NCBI RefSeq assembly: GCF_001559865.1
Contig: NZ_LOHE01000037.1
Location: forward strand, 230,283 to 294,282
Length of the DNA stretch: 64,000 nt
Origin: Abyssisolibacter fermentans
GTDB lineage: Bacteria > Bacillota > Clostridia > Tissierellales > MCWD3
Reading direction: 5' to 3'
In this document: piece by piece, positions 44,857 to 53,997 of the stretch
How positions within the stretch are numbered: the first letter of the stretch is position 1
Layout of the letters: every line of letters starts with the position of its first letter
The notes under the pieces: model-generated
The model's database searches: none
What the model saw: only the letters and a program-made list of their open reading frames with translations
Told to the model about the DNA's origin: nothing
Made by a program: the position numbers and the translations under genes

Positions 44857-45618
44857 ATGCAAGAAAACATAGAATTAATAAATGTTGAAAATGTTACTTT
44901 TGGGTATGATATTGATAATGAGATAATAAACGATATTAGTTTTGAAGTATTTAAAGGGGATAGAATAGGCTTAATAGGTCCTAATGGTGTTGGTAAAACT
45001 ACACTATTTAAGCTTATATGTGGAATTGACAAACCTCAAAAAGGCAAAATTACCATCTGTCAAAGAGAACTGAAGCAAGGAGAGTTTAGACCTGAGCTTG
45101 GTATGATATTTCAAAATACTGATGATCAGCTGTTTTGTCCTACAGTTTATGATGATGTAAGTTTTGGACCTAGGAATATGGGTATGTCAAATGAGGAAGT
45201 TGATAAAAACGTTAATGAAGCGTTTGAAATACTTAATATCAGTTATTTAAAGGATAAAGCGCCACATCATTTATCAGGAGGAGAAAAGCGTTTAGTTTCA
45301 ATAGCAGGAATATTATCTATGAAGTCTAAAATTGGTATTTATGATGAACCAACTTCTAATTTGGATATAAGATATAAAAAAAGACTAATAAAATTTTTAA
45401 AATCTTCTCATCACGAAGCAATAATAGTATCTTCTCATGATTTAGAATTCATATTACAAGTATGTAATAAAATAATATTATTTGATGAAGGTAAAATTAT
45501 TGCTATTGATAGTCCAGAGACTATACTTGCAGATAGCGAGTTAATGAATTCACATGGGTTAGAAAAACCTTATTCGCTTACTTACACATGTGGCTATACC
45601 AAAACATCTGCTCAATAA
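44857..45618 (+). CDS. cbiO: ATP-binding subunit of the Ni/Co ECF transporter (CbiO/NikO)
   Basis: 253-residue ABC ATPase. Walker A is GPNGVGKTTL, the Q-loop follows in MIFQNTDDQLFCPTVYDDV (ECF-type), the signature is HHLSGGEKRLVSIAG and Walker B GIYDEPTSNLD. ATG at 44857 follows AGAGGTG; an in-frame ATG at 44824 lies inside the upstream gene. It closes the operon and is followed by a terminator. Confidence 0.92.
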   Translation: MQENIELINVENVTFGYDIDNEIINDISFEVFKGDRIGLIGPNGVGKTTLFKLICGIDKPQKGKITICQRELKQGEFRPELGMIFQNTDDQLFCPTVYDDVSFGPRNMGMSNEEVDKNVNEAFEILNISYLKDKAPHHLSGGEKRLVSIAGILSMKSKIGIYDEPTSNLDIRYKKRLIKFLKSSHHEAIIVSSHDLEFILQVCNKIILFDEGKIIAIDSPETILADSELMNSHGLEKPYSLTYTCGYTKTSAQ

Positions 45619-45620
45619 AA

Positions 45621-45651
45621 TAGGGGTGTATCAAAATTTTGAAACACCCTA
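45621..45651. terminator. Bidirectional terminator between cbiO and the superoxide dismutase gene
   Basis: GGGGTGTATCAAAA pairs with TTTTGAAACACCCT to form a nearly perfect palindrome between two convergent genes. Confidence 0.75.
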
Positions 45652-45670
45652 ATATTTTGGGTTTATTATA

Positions 45671-46273
45671 CTAAATTAAATTAAATGTGTTAAACATATA
45701 TAGTCTCTGATTCACAACTGTCCAATTTATATTATTGAAAAAAATCTCGATATATTTTTTTCTATCTATTCCAAAGTCAATCATGTAAGCATGTTCATAA
45801 ACATCTAAAACTAATAATGGATAGGCATTCCATATACTACCCATATCGTGAGAATCACATCCAAACACATGTAGTCTTTTATCCATGGAATCTAATGCTA
45901 CTACTACCCATCCTCTCATAGATAGCGCTACATCCGTTATTCTGGTATAGAAATTTTTTAGTGAGCCGAAATCCCTGCTTATAAGTGCTAAAACATCTCC
46001 ATGAGGCTTATTGCTTTCACCTGTCATATTAGAAAAGTATAATTCATGAAGCTTTACACCATTTAATGCATAACTTTCTCCTAATTTTAAGCTTCTCATT
46101 TTTGAATAAGTAGTATTAGAGTTTTCATAATTTTTTTCTACGCTTAATATATTCCATATTGTATTAGTTTTATTAACATAACCTAAGTATAATTTATAGT
46201 GCTGATTAAGCTGATTTAAACTTATACCTTCTACAGTATCAAAATTAAAGGTTATAGGTTCTATATTGCTCAT
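45671..46273 (-). CDS. Fe/Mn superoxide dismutase family protein
   Basis: 200 residues. The four metal ligands of Fe/Mn SOD can be assigned: His in NQHYKLYL, His in KLHELYF, and Asp and His in LVLDVYEHAY. The family's GSWG-like segment is present as RGWVVVALD. Sequence is diverged and Met/Tyr rich, so activity is probable but not certain. AAAGGAT precedes the ATG. In an anaerobe it would protect Fe-S enzymes such as CODH and NrdD from transient oxygen. Confidence 0.82.
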   Translation of the reverse strand: MSNIEPITFNFDTVEGISLNQLNQHYKLYLGYVNKTNTIWNILSVEKNYENSNTTYSKMRSLKLGESYALNGVKLHELYFSNMTGESNKPHGDVLALISRDFGSLKNFYTRITDVALSMRGWVVVALDSMDKRLHVFGCDSHDMGSIWNAYPLLVLDVYEHAYMIDFGIDRKKYIEIFFNNINWTVVNQRLYMFNTFNLI

Positions 46274-46440
46274 AGTGCCATCCTTTCTAAATTTTATTTT
46301 TAACCCAACATGTTCTAAAAAGATTTATTTAATACTATATTATGTTATGAAATATACAGATATAAATATATAACGAGATTATTTTTAGAAAATAAAATAT
46401 TCAACAAACTGTTCGAAGTAATTTTTTTTGAAATTTACTA

Positions 46441-46469
46441 TTGAAAAATTTCATAAAAAATATTATAAT
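46441..46469 (+). promoter_or_regulatory. glnA promoter
   Basis: TTGAAA (46441-46446), 17-base spacer, TATAAT (46464-46469). Transcription would start near 46476, giving a leader of about 105 bases. Confidence 0.7.
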
Positions 46470-46489
46470 ATTTACATAATTAAATTTCT

Positions 46490-46503
46490 GGGCAACGGCG
46501 TCC
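46490..46503 (+). promoter_or_regulatory. ANTAR-type hexaloop hairpin in the glnA leader
   Basis: GGGC, loop AACGGC, GTCC: a four-pair stem (one G-U) with a six-base loop that has A at position 1 and G at position 4, the known recognition pattern of ANTAR antiterminators. Its 3' arm GTCC is also the first part of the terminator that follows, so the two structures exclude each other. Confidence 0.7.
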
Positions 46504-46547
46504 ATAATAATGGGATATATCATACCCTTTTATTATGGACTTTTTTT
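46500..46547 (+). terminator. Leader terminator (attenuator) of glnA
   Basis: GTCCATAATAA (46500-46510) pairs with TTATTATGGAC, with an inner GGG/CCC stem, followed by TTTTTTTG. It lies 36 bases upstream of the glnA start codon. Formation of the hexaloop hairpin removes its first four pairs. Confidence 0.85.
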
Positions 46548-46582
46548 GTTTGAAAAACCAAAAAACATTTAGGAGGCTTATT

Positions 46583-47917
46583 ATGAATAGAAACTACACT
46601 AAAGAAACAGTAATTGAGAAAGCAAGAGAATTAGATGTTCAATTTATTCATTTACAATTTACAGACATATCAGGAGTTATGAAAAACATATCTATTACAA
46701 TCGAACAGTTAGAAAAAGCTTTAAATAATGAAATAATGTTTGATGGTTCTTCTATAGATGGATTTGTTAGAATTGAGGAATCAGATATGTATCTTAGACC
46801 AGATCCAACAACTTTTGTGGTTTTCCCTTGGTCTACACAAGCGGCAGAAGCAAGACTTATTTGTGATGTGTATAATACAGATGGTACTCCTTTTGAAGGA
46901 TGTCCTAGAAATACACTTAGAAAAATATTAAAAGAAGCTGAAGATATGGGATATGCTATGAATGTAGGACCAGAATGTGAATTTTTCTTATTCCACACTG
47001 ATGAAAGAGGCAAACCATCATTAGAAACACATGATAATGCTGCATATTTTGATTTGGCTCCAGTTGATTTAGGTGGCAGTGCTAGAAAAGACATGATTTT
47101 AACTTTAAAGGAAATGGGTTTTGAAATAGAAGCTTCACATCATGAATGTGCTCCAGGACAACATGAAATAGATTTTAAATATGACAATGCCCTAAGAGCT
47201 GCTGATAATATAATGACATTTAAGATGGTTGTTAGAATTATAGCTCAAAGACATGGCTTACATGCTACATTTATGCCAAAGCCTGTTCATGGTATAGCAG
47301 GTTCAGGGATGCATATTAATATGTCATTAGCTGATTTAAATGGAAAGAATGCATTTTATGATAAAGATAATGATTTAGGATTATCTAAAGATGCTTATCA
47401 TTATTTAGCAGGAGTACTTGATCATGCAAAAGGTTTAGCTGCTATAACTAATCCAACAATTAATTCTTATAAAAGACTAGTACCTGGTTTTGAAGCACCT
47501 GTACACATAGCATGGTCTGCTAGTAATAGAAGCCCATTAGTTAGAGTACCTGCTAAAAAAGGTCAGTCTACAAGAATAGAACTAAGAAATCCTGATCCAT
47601 CGGCTAATCCATATTTAGCTTTAGCAGTAGTTTTAAAGGCTGGGATTGATGGGATTAAAAAAGAACTTACTCCACCAGAACCTATAAATAGTAATATTTA
47701 TGATATGGATAAAGGAGAAAGAAGAGAAAATGGAATTGACAGCTTGCCTGTTAATTTATATGAAGCTGTAAAGGATCTTAAAAAGGATGAGGTTATTAAA
47801 GAAGCTTTAGGAAATCATATATACAAGAAATATGTTGATATAGCTAAATATGAATGGGCTGAGTATTCGAAATTTGTTTCAAAATGGGAACTAGATAGAT
47901 ATTTGAAGAAATTCTAA
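46583..47917 (+). CDS. glnA: Glutamine synthetase, type I
   Basis: 444-residue GSI-alpha type glutamine synthetase that makes glutamine from glutamate, ammonia and ATP. Conserved segments: DGSSIDGF, GPECEFFLF, HHECAPGQHEIDF, HATFMPKP, GSGMHINMSL, NPTINSYKRLVPG and RIELRNPDPSANPYLA. Length is typical of the short Gram-positive form without the adenylylation region. ATG at 46583 follows AGGAGG; an in-frame ATG at 46535 lies inside the terminator. Control is probably by ANTAR-mediated antitermination, with the regulator encoded 1 kb downstream. Confidence 0.97.
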   Translation: MNRNYTKETVIEKARELDVQFIHLQFTDISGVMKNISITIEQLEKALNNEIMFDGSSIDGFVRIEESDMYLRPDPTTFVVFPWSTQAAEARLICDVYNTDGTPFEGCPRNTLRKILKEAEDMGYAMNVGPECEFFLFHTDERGKPSLETHDNAAYFDLAPVDLGGSARKDMILTLKEMGFEIEASHHECAPGQHEIDFKYDNALRAADNIMTFKMVVRIIAQRHGLHATFMPKPVHGIAGSGMHINMSLADLNGKNAFYDKDNDLGLSKDAYHYLAGVLDHAKGLAAITNPTINSYKRLVPGFEAPVHIAWSASNRSPLVRVPAKKGQSTRIELRNPDPSANPYLALAVVLKAGIDGIKKELTPPEPINSNIYDMDKGERRENGIDSLPVNLYEAVKDLKKDEVIKEALGNHIYKKYVDIAKYEWAEYSKFVSKWELDRYLKKF

Positions 47918-47946
47918 AAAAGAGTGTTTAAACACTCTTTTTTTTA
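47916..47946 (+). terminator. glnA terminator
   Basis: AAAAGAGTGTTT pairs with AAACACTCTTTT, followed by a T-tract. Confidence 0.9.
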
Positions 47947-48009
47947 TACACAAAAAAATTTCTTGAAAATAATAAATATAATTCTGTTATGAGAAGTATA
48001 AATCTCATT

Positions 48010-48076
48010 AAACCCAGATTATTGATAGAAAATTAAATACTATACAGCGTATTATTCAACGTTATATGAATAATTA
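48010..48076 (-). repeat. R3 repeat copy between glnA and an unknown gene
   Basis: Starts AACCCAGATTATTGATAG, contains ACTATACAGCGTATTATTC and ends TATGAATAATT. It matches R3 in reverse orientation with several changes. Confidence 0.5.
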
Positions 48077-48187
48077 AAGTTAAACATTTTGTTCATAGTT
48101 ATATTTTTTTTTGGTAATAAATAATATATAGCATAACGTCATTACAGAACATTATTATTTAGGGAGTAAATTCAAAGGGGGTATAAT

Positions 48188-48613
48188 TTGAAAAAAGAAA
48201 TTGAGCAGTTATTTGAATGTATAGTTGATGGCAGAGAAAATAATTCAAGTGGTTTTAGGCGGGGTAGTATATTTAAATTCCCGAGACGTAGAAATAGAAA
48301 AAATGCAATTTCAGGCAGTAAAAAGATATCTTTTAATTTAGATAAGAATGGAAGATATGATGTTGAAGCTGAGCCTTTTGGCGCAGGGATAGCTATTAAT
48401 TATTCAATTATGGTTGATGATCCTAATGCAATATATAATATAACTATTTACTCCAGTGAAGGTGGTGGTGGTGAATACAAAAAAATAAAACCAAAACAAA
48501 AAATAAATGGTGTATTAAAAACAAATAAAGAGCATAAAACAAAAATAAAAATAAATATTCAAGCTAATAAGTCTGATGTGGTTGGACATGCAACAATAGA
48601 TTATAGTATTTAA
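48188..48613 (+). CDS. Hypothetical protein with basic N-terminal patch and beta-rich C-terminal domain
   Basis: 141 residues. TTG start at 48188 behind AAAGGGGG. Residues about 24-42 are very basic (RRGSIFKFPRRRNRKN), the rest alternates like a beta sandwich (KISFNLDKNGRYDVEAEPF, AINYSIMVDDPNA) and is Lys/Asn rich. No signal peptide. I recognise no family. It lies between glnA and its probable regulator but has no evident link to nitrogen metabolism. Confidence 0.55.
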   Translation: MKKEIEQLFECIVDGRENNSSGFRRGSIFKFPRRRNRKNAISGSKKISFNLDKNGRYDVEAEPFGAGIAINYSIMVDDPNAIYNITIYSSEGGGGEYKKIKPKQKINGVLKTNKEHKTKIKINIQANKSDVVGHATIDYSI

Positions 48614-48962
48614 AAATAATTATTATTGTATTTTATAGCTTGATTTTATATAACATATGTATATTGGGTAAAATCAACATTAAGATAAATTTAAATCAAA
48701 GTTTTTGTTCAAAATAAGTTAAGTTTAAGAAAAGCTCCCTAAATAAATTATTTGTAAAATAAAACAATCAGTATATATAATACCAATATATGCGTTAGGT
48801 ATGATGTTGTAATGAGATACTCAAAATAGTATAATAAATAGTAGTATAAGAATTATTATTTTTGTTTTTAATATCGAAAACTATAAGTAGCAAAAAATAT
48901 TTTATCTTCAGATAGAGTTTTTATCTGAAGTCTACGAGTTCACTGTATGAGGTGATTTTACA
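48614..48962 (+). other. Upstream region of the ANTAR regulator with a 9-bp hairpin
   Basis: A+T-rich, no gene. CTTCAGATA (48906-48914) pairs with TATCTGAAG (48922-48930) around a 7-base loop GAGTTTT, about 30 bases before the regulator start. The loop is not a hexaloop of ANTAR type. Another possible stem is at about 48870-48900. Confidence 0.45.
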
Positions 48963-49529
48963 TTGGAAAACTACATAATTGTAGTAGGAGACAGCAACGA
49001 AAAACATAGATTGTCTATAGTACAACTGTTAAATAAAAAAGGATATAAGGTATATGAGGCAAGTGATGGTGGTGGGGTGTTGAGGCTTGCCAGAGCTATT
49101 AGACCAAAGTTAATCATATTAGATGTAAATATATGGGGAATGAATGCTTTTGATGTAGCACGGATTGTAGAGAGTGACAATCTTTCAACTATTGTATTTA
49201 TGACTGACAAAAGGGATAAGTATTTTTATGAGAAACTAAAAAAATACAAACTATTTGCATATTTGAGTAAACCTATCAACCCTTACCAAATAAATCATCT
49301 AATAGAATTTGTTATTATGAACTCTAATAAGATGAATAGTCTTTATGAAAAAGTGGAAAAACTTGAGAGTACTTTATCTGCAAGAAAAAAAATTGACAAG
49401 GCTAAAGGTCTTTTAATGCAAAAAATGAATTTTACTGAAGATGAAGCTTTTAAATTTTTGAGGAAACGAAGTATGGATATGTGCATATCTATGGAAAAAG
49501 TTGCGATAGATATTATAAAAAAATATTGA
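48963..49529 (+). CDS. Response regulator with ANTAR RNA-binding domain
   Basis: 188 residues. A receiver-like domain (about 1-120) keeps a phosphoacceptor Asp in LIILDVN and a Lys in YLSKPINP. A coiled linker is followed by an ANTAR domain (about 135-188): KIDKAKGLLMQKMNFTEDEA and FLRKRSMDMCISMEKVA. Such proteins bind hexaloop hairpins in nascent RNA and stop terminator formation. The glnA leader carries that hairpin, so this is the likely antiterminator (NitR/AmiR type). TTG start behind GAGGTGA. No cognate kinase is adjacent. Confidence 0.9.
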   Translation: MENYIIVVGDSNEKHRLSIVQLLNKKGYKVYEASDGGGVLRLARAIRPKLIILDVNIWGMNAFDVARIVESDNLSTIVFMTDKRDKYFYEKLKKYKLFAYLSKPINPYQINHLIEFVIMNSNKMNSLYEKVEKLESTLSARKKIDKAKGLLMQKMNFTEDEAFKFLRKRSMDMCISMEKVAIDIIKKY

Positions 49530-49624
49530 AAAAAATGATAAGGGATATGGTTTATGCATGAAAACTTATTTACCTTAATTAACAAAAAATCTGGATAAAT
49601 ATTACAAATAAATAGGAGGTTATT

Positions 49625-50113
49625 ATGGCTAGACCGATTAAATGGAGAAAGATTGAATATATGCCTAAATATAATTATTTTAAACCTGGTAATATACCTG
49701 CATGTGAATTAGAAGAAAATATTCTCAAAATAGAAGAGTATGAAGCAATAAGATTAAAAGATTTAGAGGGATTAGATCAAGAAGCATGTGCACAAAAGAT
49801 GAATGTTTCCAGACAAACTTTTCAAAGAATATATGGCTTTGCTAAGAAAAAGGTTGCTGATAGTTTAATAAATGGAAAAGCGATTCTTATAAAAGGTGGA
49901 AATTATACTAAAAATATATGTATGTTTCGTTGTTTAGCTTGTGATCATACTTGGGAAATTAGAGTTGAAGATATAGAAGATATAGAAGAAATAAAGAATA
50001 TAAATATTAAATGTCCAGAATGTGAATCACGCGAAATTAAATGTGAATCAAAAACTAAACAAAATTATTGCAGAAAGAGATGTCAAAATAGAAGAGGAAA
50101 AAATATAGAATAA
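49625..50113 (+). CDS. DUF134 family HTH protein with zinc-ribbon tail
   Basis: 162 residues. The DUF134 region spans about 1-90: MARPIKWRKIEYMP, YEAIRLKDLEGLDQEACA and MNVSRQTFQRIY, a sigma-like helix-turn-helix. The C-terminal part has CLACDHTW and CPECESREIKC, a zinc ribbon, then a basic tail with further Cys. Members often stand beside NifB/NifX-like Fe-S or dinitrogenase-cofactor proteins. GGAGG precedes the ATG. Probably a transcription factor; target unknown. Confidence 0.85.
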   Translation: MARPIKWRKIEYMPKYNYFKPGNIPACELEENILKIEEYEAIRLKDLEGLDQEACAQKMNVSRQTFQRIYGFAKKKVADSLINGKAILIKGGNYTKNICMFRCLACDHTWEIRVEDIEDIEEIKNINIKCPECESREIKCESKTKQNYCRKRCQNRRGKNIE

Positions 50114-50116
50114 CTT

Positions 50117-50143
50117 AGAACCTGTAAAAAGGGTTCTTTTTTT
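50117..50143 (+). terminator. Terminator of the DUF134 gene
   Basis: AGAACC (50117-50122) pairs with GGTTCT (50132-50137), followed by TTTTTTT. Confidence 0.8.
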
Positions 50144-50404
50144 GAGCAGAGAACCCAAATTTTTTTGGTGTGAATTGTTTACTCCTATGAAAGAACTGAA
50201 TAGGAGATTCATTTATTAAGATATTCTGATTAGAAGATGTCCATTAAATGGCAGACATACCAACTTGGTATGCCTTCGAATATTAACTTAGATGTACCTC
50301 AGACTAGTCTGAATAAGCGATTCACACTAAATTAAAATTTAGGTTCTCTGCTCATAATTCAGAAACTTACAGTATATTATTCAAAGTTATACGAATAATC
50401 AGGG
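50144..50404. repeat. Composite repeat block: R1(+), R4(-), R1(-), R3(-)
   Basis: R1 forward at 50144-50210 with CTCCTA/TAGGAG hairpin; R4 reverse about 50250-50280 (GACATACCAACTTGGTATGCC core); R1 reverse at 50293-50353 with CAGACTAGTCTG hairpin; R3 reverse at 50354-50404. The last three reproduce the 37,946-38,118 block in inverted order. No coding potential. Confidence 0.75.
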
Positions 50405-50532
50405 CTAAAATAAGAATAAAAAATTGGATAAAATCAAAAACATTATTGACATATGCCCGAAACGTGGTATAATTAAAATGAGCATATGCTAATAAACTGA
50501 ATTTATTGTTTTATATAAAGTGAGGTGATAAT

Positions 50533-50724
50533 ATGCCAGGAAGAGATGGAACTGGTCCATGTGGAGAAGGTAGTTTAACAGGTAGAGGATTAGGTATTTG
50601 TGAAGCAAAAGAAGGCGATATAAAGGACTTAAGAGGTTTAGGTAGAGGTTTAGGATTTGGATGCCGTAGAAGACCTAGAAGGTTTTCTAGAGCTACTTAT
50701 ATTCAAAAAGATAAAGAAGAATAA
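50533..50724 (+). CDS. DUF5320 family small Gly/Arg-rich protein
   Basis: 63 residues beginning MPGRDGTGPCGEGSLTGRG, the usual DUF5320 opening, then a Gly-Leu-Arg-rich middle with single Cys residues and a basic, phosphate-binding-like RRRPRR. GAGGTGA precedes the ATG. Family members are often found near Fe-S or metal-cofactor genes such as DUF134 and NifB-like genes; function unknown. Confidence 0.78.
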   Translation: MPGRDGTGPCGEGSLTGRGLGICEAKEGDIKDLRGLGRGLGFGCRRRPRRFSRATYIQKDKEE

Positions 50725-50813
50725 AGTTTTCACCAATAAAGTCATAATAAATAAATATAGTCCATTGATTATGTATTTTGATTATGACTAATATAATAAC
50801 CAAAGTAATGCAG

Positions 50814-50846
50814 AAAGAGACTGTTCATTTTGAACAGTCTCTTTTA
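50814..50846 (+). terminator. Strong terminator downstream of the DUF5320 gene
   Basis: AAAGAGACTGTTCA (50814-50827) pairs with TGAACAGTCTCTTT (50831-50844) around a 3-base loop, followed by TTAAC. Confidence 0.85.
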
Positions 50847-50930
50847 ACATATAAGAATAAAATTCAATTCCTAATAGATTTATTAGTTGGATTAGTTATT
50901 ATAGCAGTTGTTCACGGGTTGATTAAGTAG

Positions 50931-51255
50931 TGATTTGTAAGTTTTGAATAGATTACTTTAGTAATGGAAATATTATTACGGGTGCGATAAAAATGACCTA
51001 ATAAAAATTATAACAAATAGGAAATGAGGAAATCTTTAAGAATGATCTAGAAAACGATTTTCAGCATATATGACTTATAATTGGTTAAATTAATATTTTA
51101 ATATAAATATTGACATTATATATCATATAAAATATAATAATATACTATACAAAATATTATGAATTAAATGATGAATAGCGAAATTAGTATATTAGCTTGG
51201 GACAAACATCATTTTTTGTATATTTTGTATCAATATAAATAAGAGGAGGAGTCAT
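50931..51255 (+). other. Intergenic region with promoter of the ABC exporter
   Basis: No gene seen. A consensus promoter is TTGACA (51110-51115), 17-base spacer, TATAAT (51133-51138), giving a leader of about 110 bases that contains no clear hairpin. Confidence 0.6.
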
Positions 51256-52995
51256 ATGATTAAAAAATTTATATCATATTATAGACCACATATGAAATTA
51301 TTTATATTAGATATGGTAGCAGCATTATTAATAGCTATAATAGATTTGGTCTTTCCAATACTATCAAGAGACATTTTAAATGAGTATATACCAGATGGTA
51401 ACTTAAGAGCTATATATATTTCGGTTGCTGTGCTGATAGTTATATATGGTTTAAGAGCAATATTTAACTACATAGTTGACTATTGGGGACATGTAGTCGG
51501 GGTAAGAATGGAATATGACATGCGTAAAGATTTATTTTCACATATTCAGACCTTGTCTTTTAACTTTTTCGACAATACAAGAACTGGACATATAATGTCT
51601 AGAATAGTAAATGATTTAAGAGAAGTTTCAGAGTTAGCACATCATGGTCCAGAGGATTTATTCTTATCGTTAATTATGCTTGTTGGTTCATTTTTTATTT
51701 TACTTACTATAGAATGGCGTCTTACACTAGTAGTATTTGTATTTGTTCCTATTATGACTTTTTATGCAATAAAAAAAAGAAAGAAAATGTCAAGAGCATT
51801 TAAAATGGTAAAAAAACGTATTGCTAATGTAAATTCACGTTTAGAAAATAGTATATCAGGAATAAGAGTGGCAAAATCTTTTACAAATGAAGAATATGAA
51901 ATGGAAAAGTTTGATGAAGGAAATTTTGAGTTTAGGGAATCTAGAGAAGAAGCGTTTAAATCGATGGCGGAGTTAACATCAGGTATTCATTTTTTTGCTA
52001 ATATTTTAAAAATATTAGTTATTGGTATTGGTGGTATATTGATATATAGAAATGAGTTAGTATACGGTGATTTAGTAGCATTTTTATTATATATACAGTT
52101 TTTCTTACAGCCTATAAGAAAATTGATGCAATTCACACAGCAATATGAAGCTGGAATGGCTGGTTTTGAAAGATTTGTTGAGATAATGGATGTACAACCC
52201 CAAATTCAAAATTCTGAAAAATCCATAGTACTTGATAATATTAAAGGAGATATAGAATTTGACAAAGTAACTTTTTCATATAATCAAGATGAATCTGTTT
52301 TATCAAATATAGACTTAAAAATATCAAACGGTAAAACACTTGCACTAGTTGGTCCTTCAGGTGGTGGTAAAACTACTATGTGTCATTTAATACCAAGGTT
52401 TTATGATGTAAATGAAGGTAGTGTTACACTTGATGGTGTTAATATCAAAGATATTGATATTAAAGTTTTAAGAAAAAATATTGGTTTTGTTCAACAAGAT
52501 ATATTTTTATTTTCAGGAACAATAAAGGACAATATATTATATGGAAAACCAGATGCTGTAGACGCAGAAGTTATTGAAGCAGCTAAGAAAGCCAACATTC
52601 ATAGTTTTATATGTAATTTACCAGATGGTTATGATACTTATGTAGGCGAAAAAGGAGTAAGGCTATCCGGAGGACAAAAACAAAGGATATCTATTGCGAG
52701 AGTTTTTTTAAAAAATCCTCCAATATTGATTTTAGATGAAGCAACTTCTGCTTTAGATAACGAAACAGAAATAAGAATACAAAAAGCTTTAGAAGAATTG
52801 TCAGAGGGAAGGACAACATTAGTTATAGCTCATAGATTGTCAACAATAAAAAATGCAGATGAAATAGTCGTTATTACTAATGAAGGTGTAAAAGAAAGAG
52901 GCAATCATGAAGAATTGTTAGAAAAGAAAGGTATTTATGAAAAACTATACAAATCACAATTTAGGGGTTATATACCTGATGATATAGATTACTAG
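51256..52995 (+). CDS. ABC transporter, fused permease and ATPase (exporter type)
   Basis: 579-residue half transporter that would work as a homodimer. Six membrane helices occupy about 1-310. The ATPase (about 340-575) has Walker A GPSGGGKTT, Q-loop GFVQQDIFLF, signature RLSGGQKQR, Walker B ILILDEATSALD and the H-loop IAHRLSTI. The family exports lipids, drugs or peptides. GAGGAGG precedes the ATG. It is a single-gene unit; the substrate is not shown by context. Confidence 0.92.
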   Translation: MIKKFISYYRPHMKLFILDMVAALLIAIIDLVFPILSRDILNEYIPDGNLRAIYISVAVLIVIYGLRAIFNYIVDYWGHVVGVRMEYDMRKDLFSHIQTLSFNFFDNTRTGHIMSRIVNDLREVSELAHHGPEDLFLSLIMLVGSFFILLTIEWRLTLVVFVFVPIMTFYAIKKRKKMSRAFKMVKKRIANVNSRLENSISGIRVAKSFTNEEYEMEKFDEGNFEFRESREEAFKSMAELTSGIHFFANILKILVIGIGGILIYRNELVYGDLVAFLLYIQFFLQPIRKLMQFTQQYEAGMAGFERFVEIMDVQPQIQNSEKSIVLDNIKGDIEFDKVTFSYNQDESVLSNIDLKISNGKTLALVGPSGGGKTTMCHLIPRFYDVNEGSVTLDGVNIKDIDIKVLRKNIGFVQQDIFLFSGTIKDNILYGKPDAVDAEVIEAAKKANIHSFICNLPDGYDTYVGEKGVRLSGGQKQRISIARVFLKNPPILILDEATSALDNETEIRIQKALEELSEGRTTLVIAHRLSTIKNADEIVVITNEGVKERGNHEELLEKKGIYEKLYKSQFRGYIPDDIDY

Positions 52996-53215
52996 TATTT
53001 AATATTAAAATAACAGTTCAAGTGGTAAGTTAGAAATAACAAATTTATCAATTTTCAACACTTTACTTTATGATTAATCAGGGTTAACTTTAGTAAACGA
53101 ATTCACTATGGAAAATTAAAACTGTATATAAAAACTACATACAAATATCACAAAAATAAATATTTTACATAGTATAATACTGTATAAATATTTAATAAAG
53201 AGAGGTGTAACTTGT

Positions 53216-53572
53216 ATGGATTTCAATATACAGTATCCGGAAATATATTATAGAATTCATCCAAGCGTTGTGCAATGCATAATGAGATATTTTTCTTCGT
53301 ATAATGCACTTAATCAAATGCCAGATGAAGATCAGTTAAGTGTTATGGTTGATGAAGTATATAGTGAAGTTGTTAGAGAATACCCTGAGATAAATAAAGA
53401 CATAAAAGAACAAAAAAGTCTTATTAGAACAAAATATGCTCAAAATAGACCCTATTATGGGAGGAAAAGATTACTTAAAGATATAATATCTATTATAATA
53501 ATTGGAGAACTTATGAAGAGAAGAAGACCACCATATTATAGACCATATTATGGACCATATTATGGATATTAA
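53216..53572 (+). CDS. Hypothetical protein with Tyr/Pro/Gly-rich tail
   Basis: 118 residues. N-terminal part is helical with acidic stretches (NQMPDEDQLSVMVDEVYSEV), a short hydrophobic segment LKDIISIIIIGELM follows at about 85-100, and the tail is built of RPPYYRPYYGPYYGY. The tail resembles spore-coat-like Tyr-rich sequences, but I assign no function. GAGAGGTG precedes the ATG. Confidence 0.6.
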   Translation: MDFNIQYPEIYYRIHPSVVQCIMRYFSSYNALNQMPDEDQLSVMVDEVYSEVVREYPEINKDIKEQKSLIRTKYAQNRPYYGRKRLLKDIISIIIIGELMKRRRPPYYRPYYGPYYGY

Positions 53573-53997
53573 CATATAACAGTGAATTATGTTTGATATA
53601 TTACATTATTAAGCTTTTGAAAAATTAAAATTAGTAGTATAATGAAGTGGTAAATACGTGGATATTTGCTACTTTTTTATTAATTCTTCATCCTCTCATT
53701 TCAATAAGTGAGAGGATGAAGTTCTTTGATTACAGGTGGAGTAGAATTTTCACCTGAAGTCTTGATGTTTAATTTAGAAAAATTTATAGTAAAAAAGAAC
53801 TAATTATTTGTTTACCATAATCGCATTTACAAAAAATTAATAATGAAGAAACTTTCAAATTTACAGTAATTCTTATAATACTACTTAACATAAGGTTAAG
53901 TTATTAATAAAATATTACTATTTACAAATAGTTTGGTGTAATATACAATATATATGTATTGAAAAAAGAAACACCACAATATAAAGGGGTTGTATAA
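53573..53997 (+). other. Intergenic region with two hairpins before nrdD
   Basis: CTTCATCCTCTCA (53687-53699) pairs with TGAGAGGATGAAG (53709-53721), a probable terminator of the upstream gene. A second stem, CAGGTG/CACCTG, follows within 40 bases. Nearer nrdD, GGTGT and ACACC flank an A+T-rich stretch (about 53935-53975); I could not convince myself of NrdR boxes. Confidence 0.5.

Noticed and set aside
50808..50930. 40-codon ORF with a hydrophobic C-terminal segment (LIDLLVGLVIIAVVHGLIK)
   Set aside because: It has no ribosome site and its first third is the DUF5320 terminator hairpin. The hydrophobic stretch is suggestive but not enough.
53930..53980. NrdR boxes before nrdD
   Set aside because: GGTGT and ACACC are present, but the sequences do not match the 16-base NrdR consensus pair or spacing.
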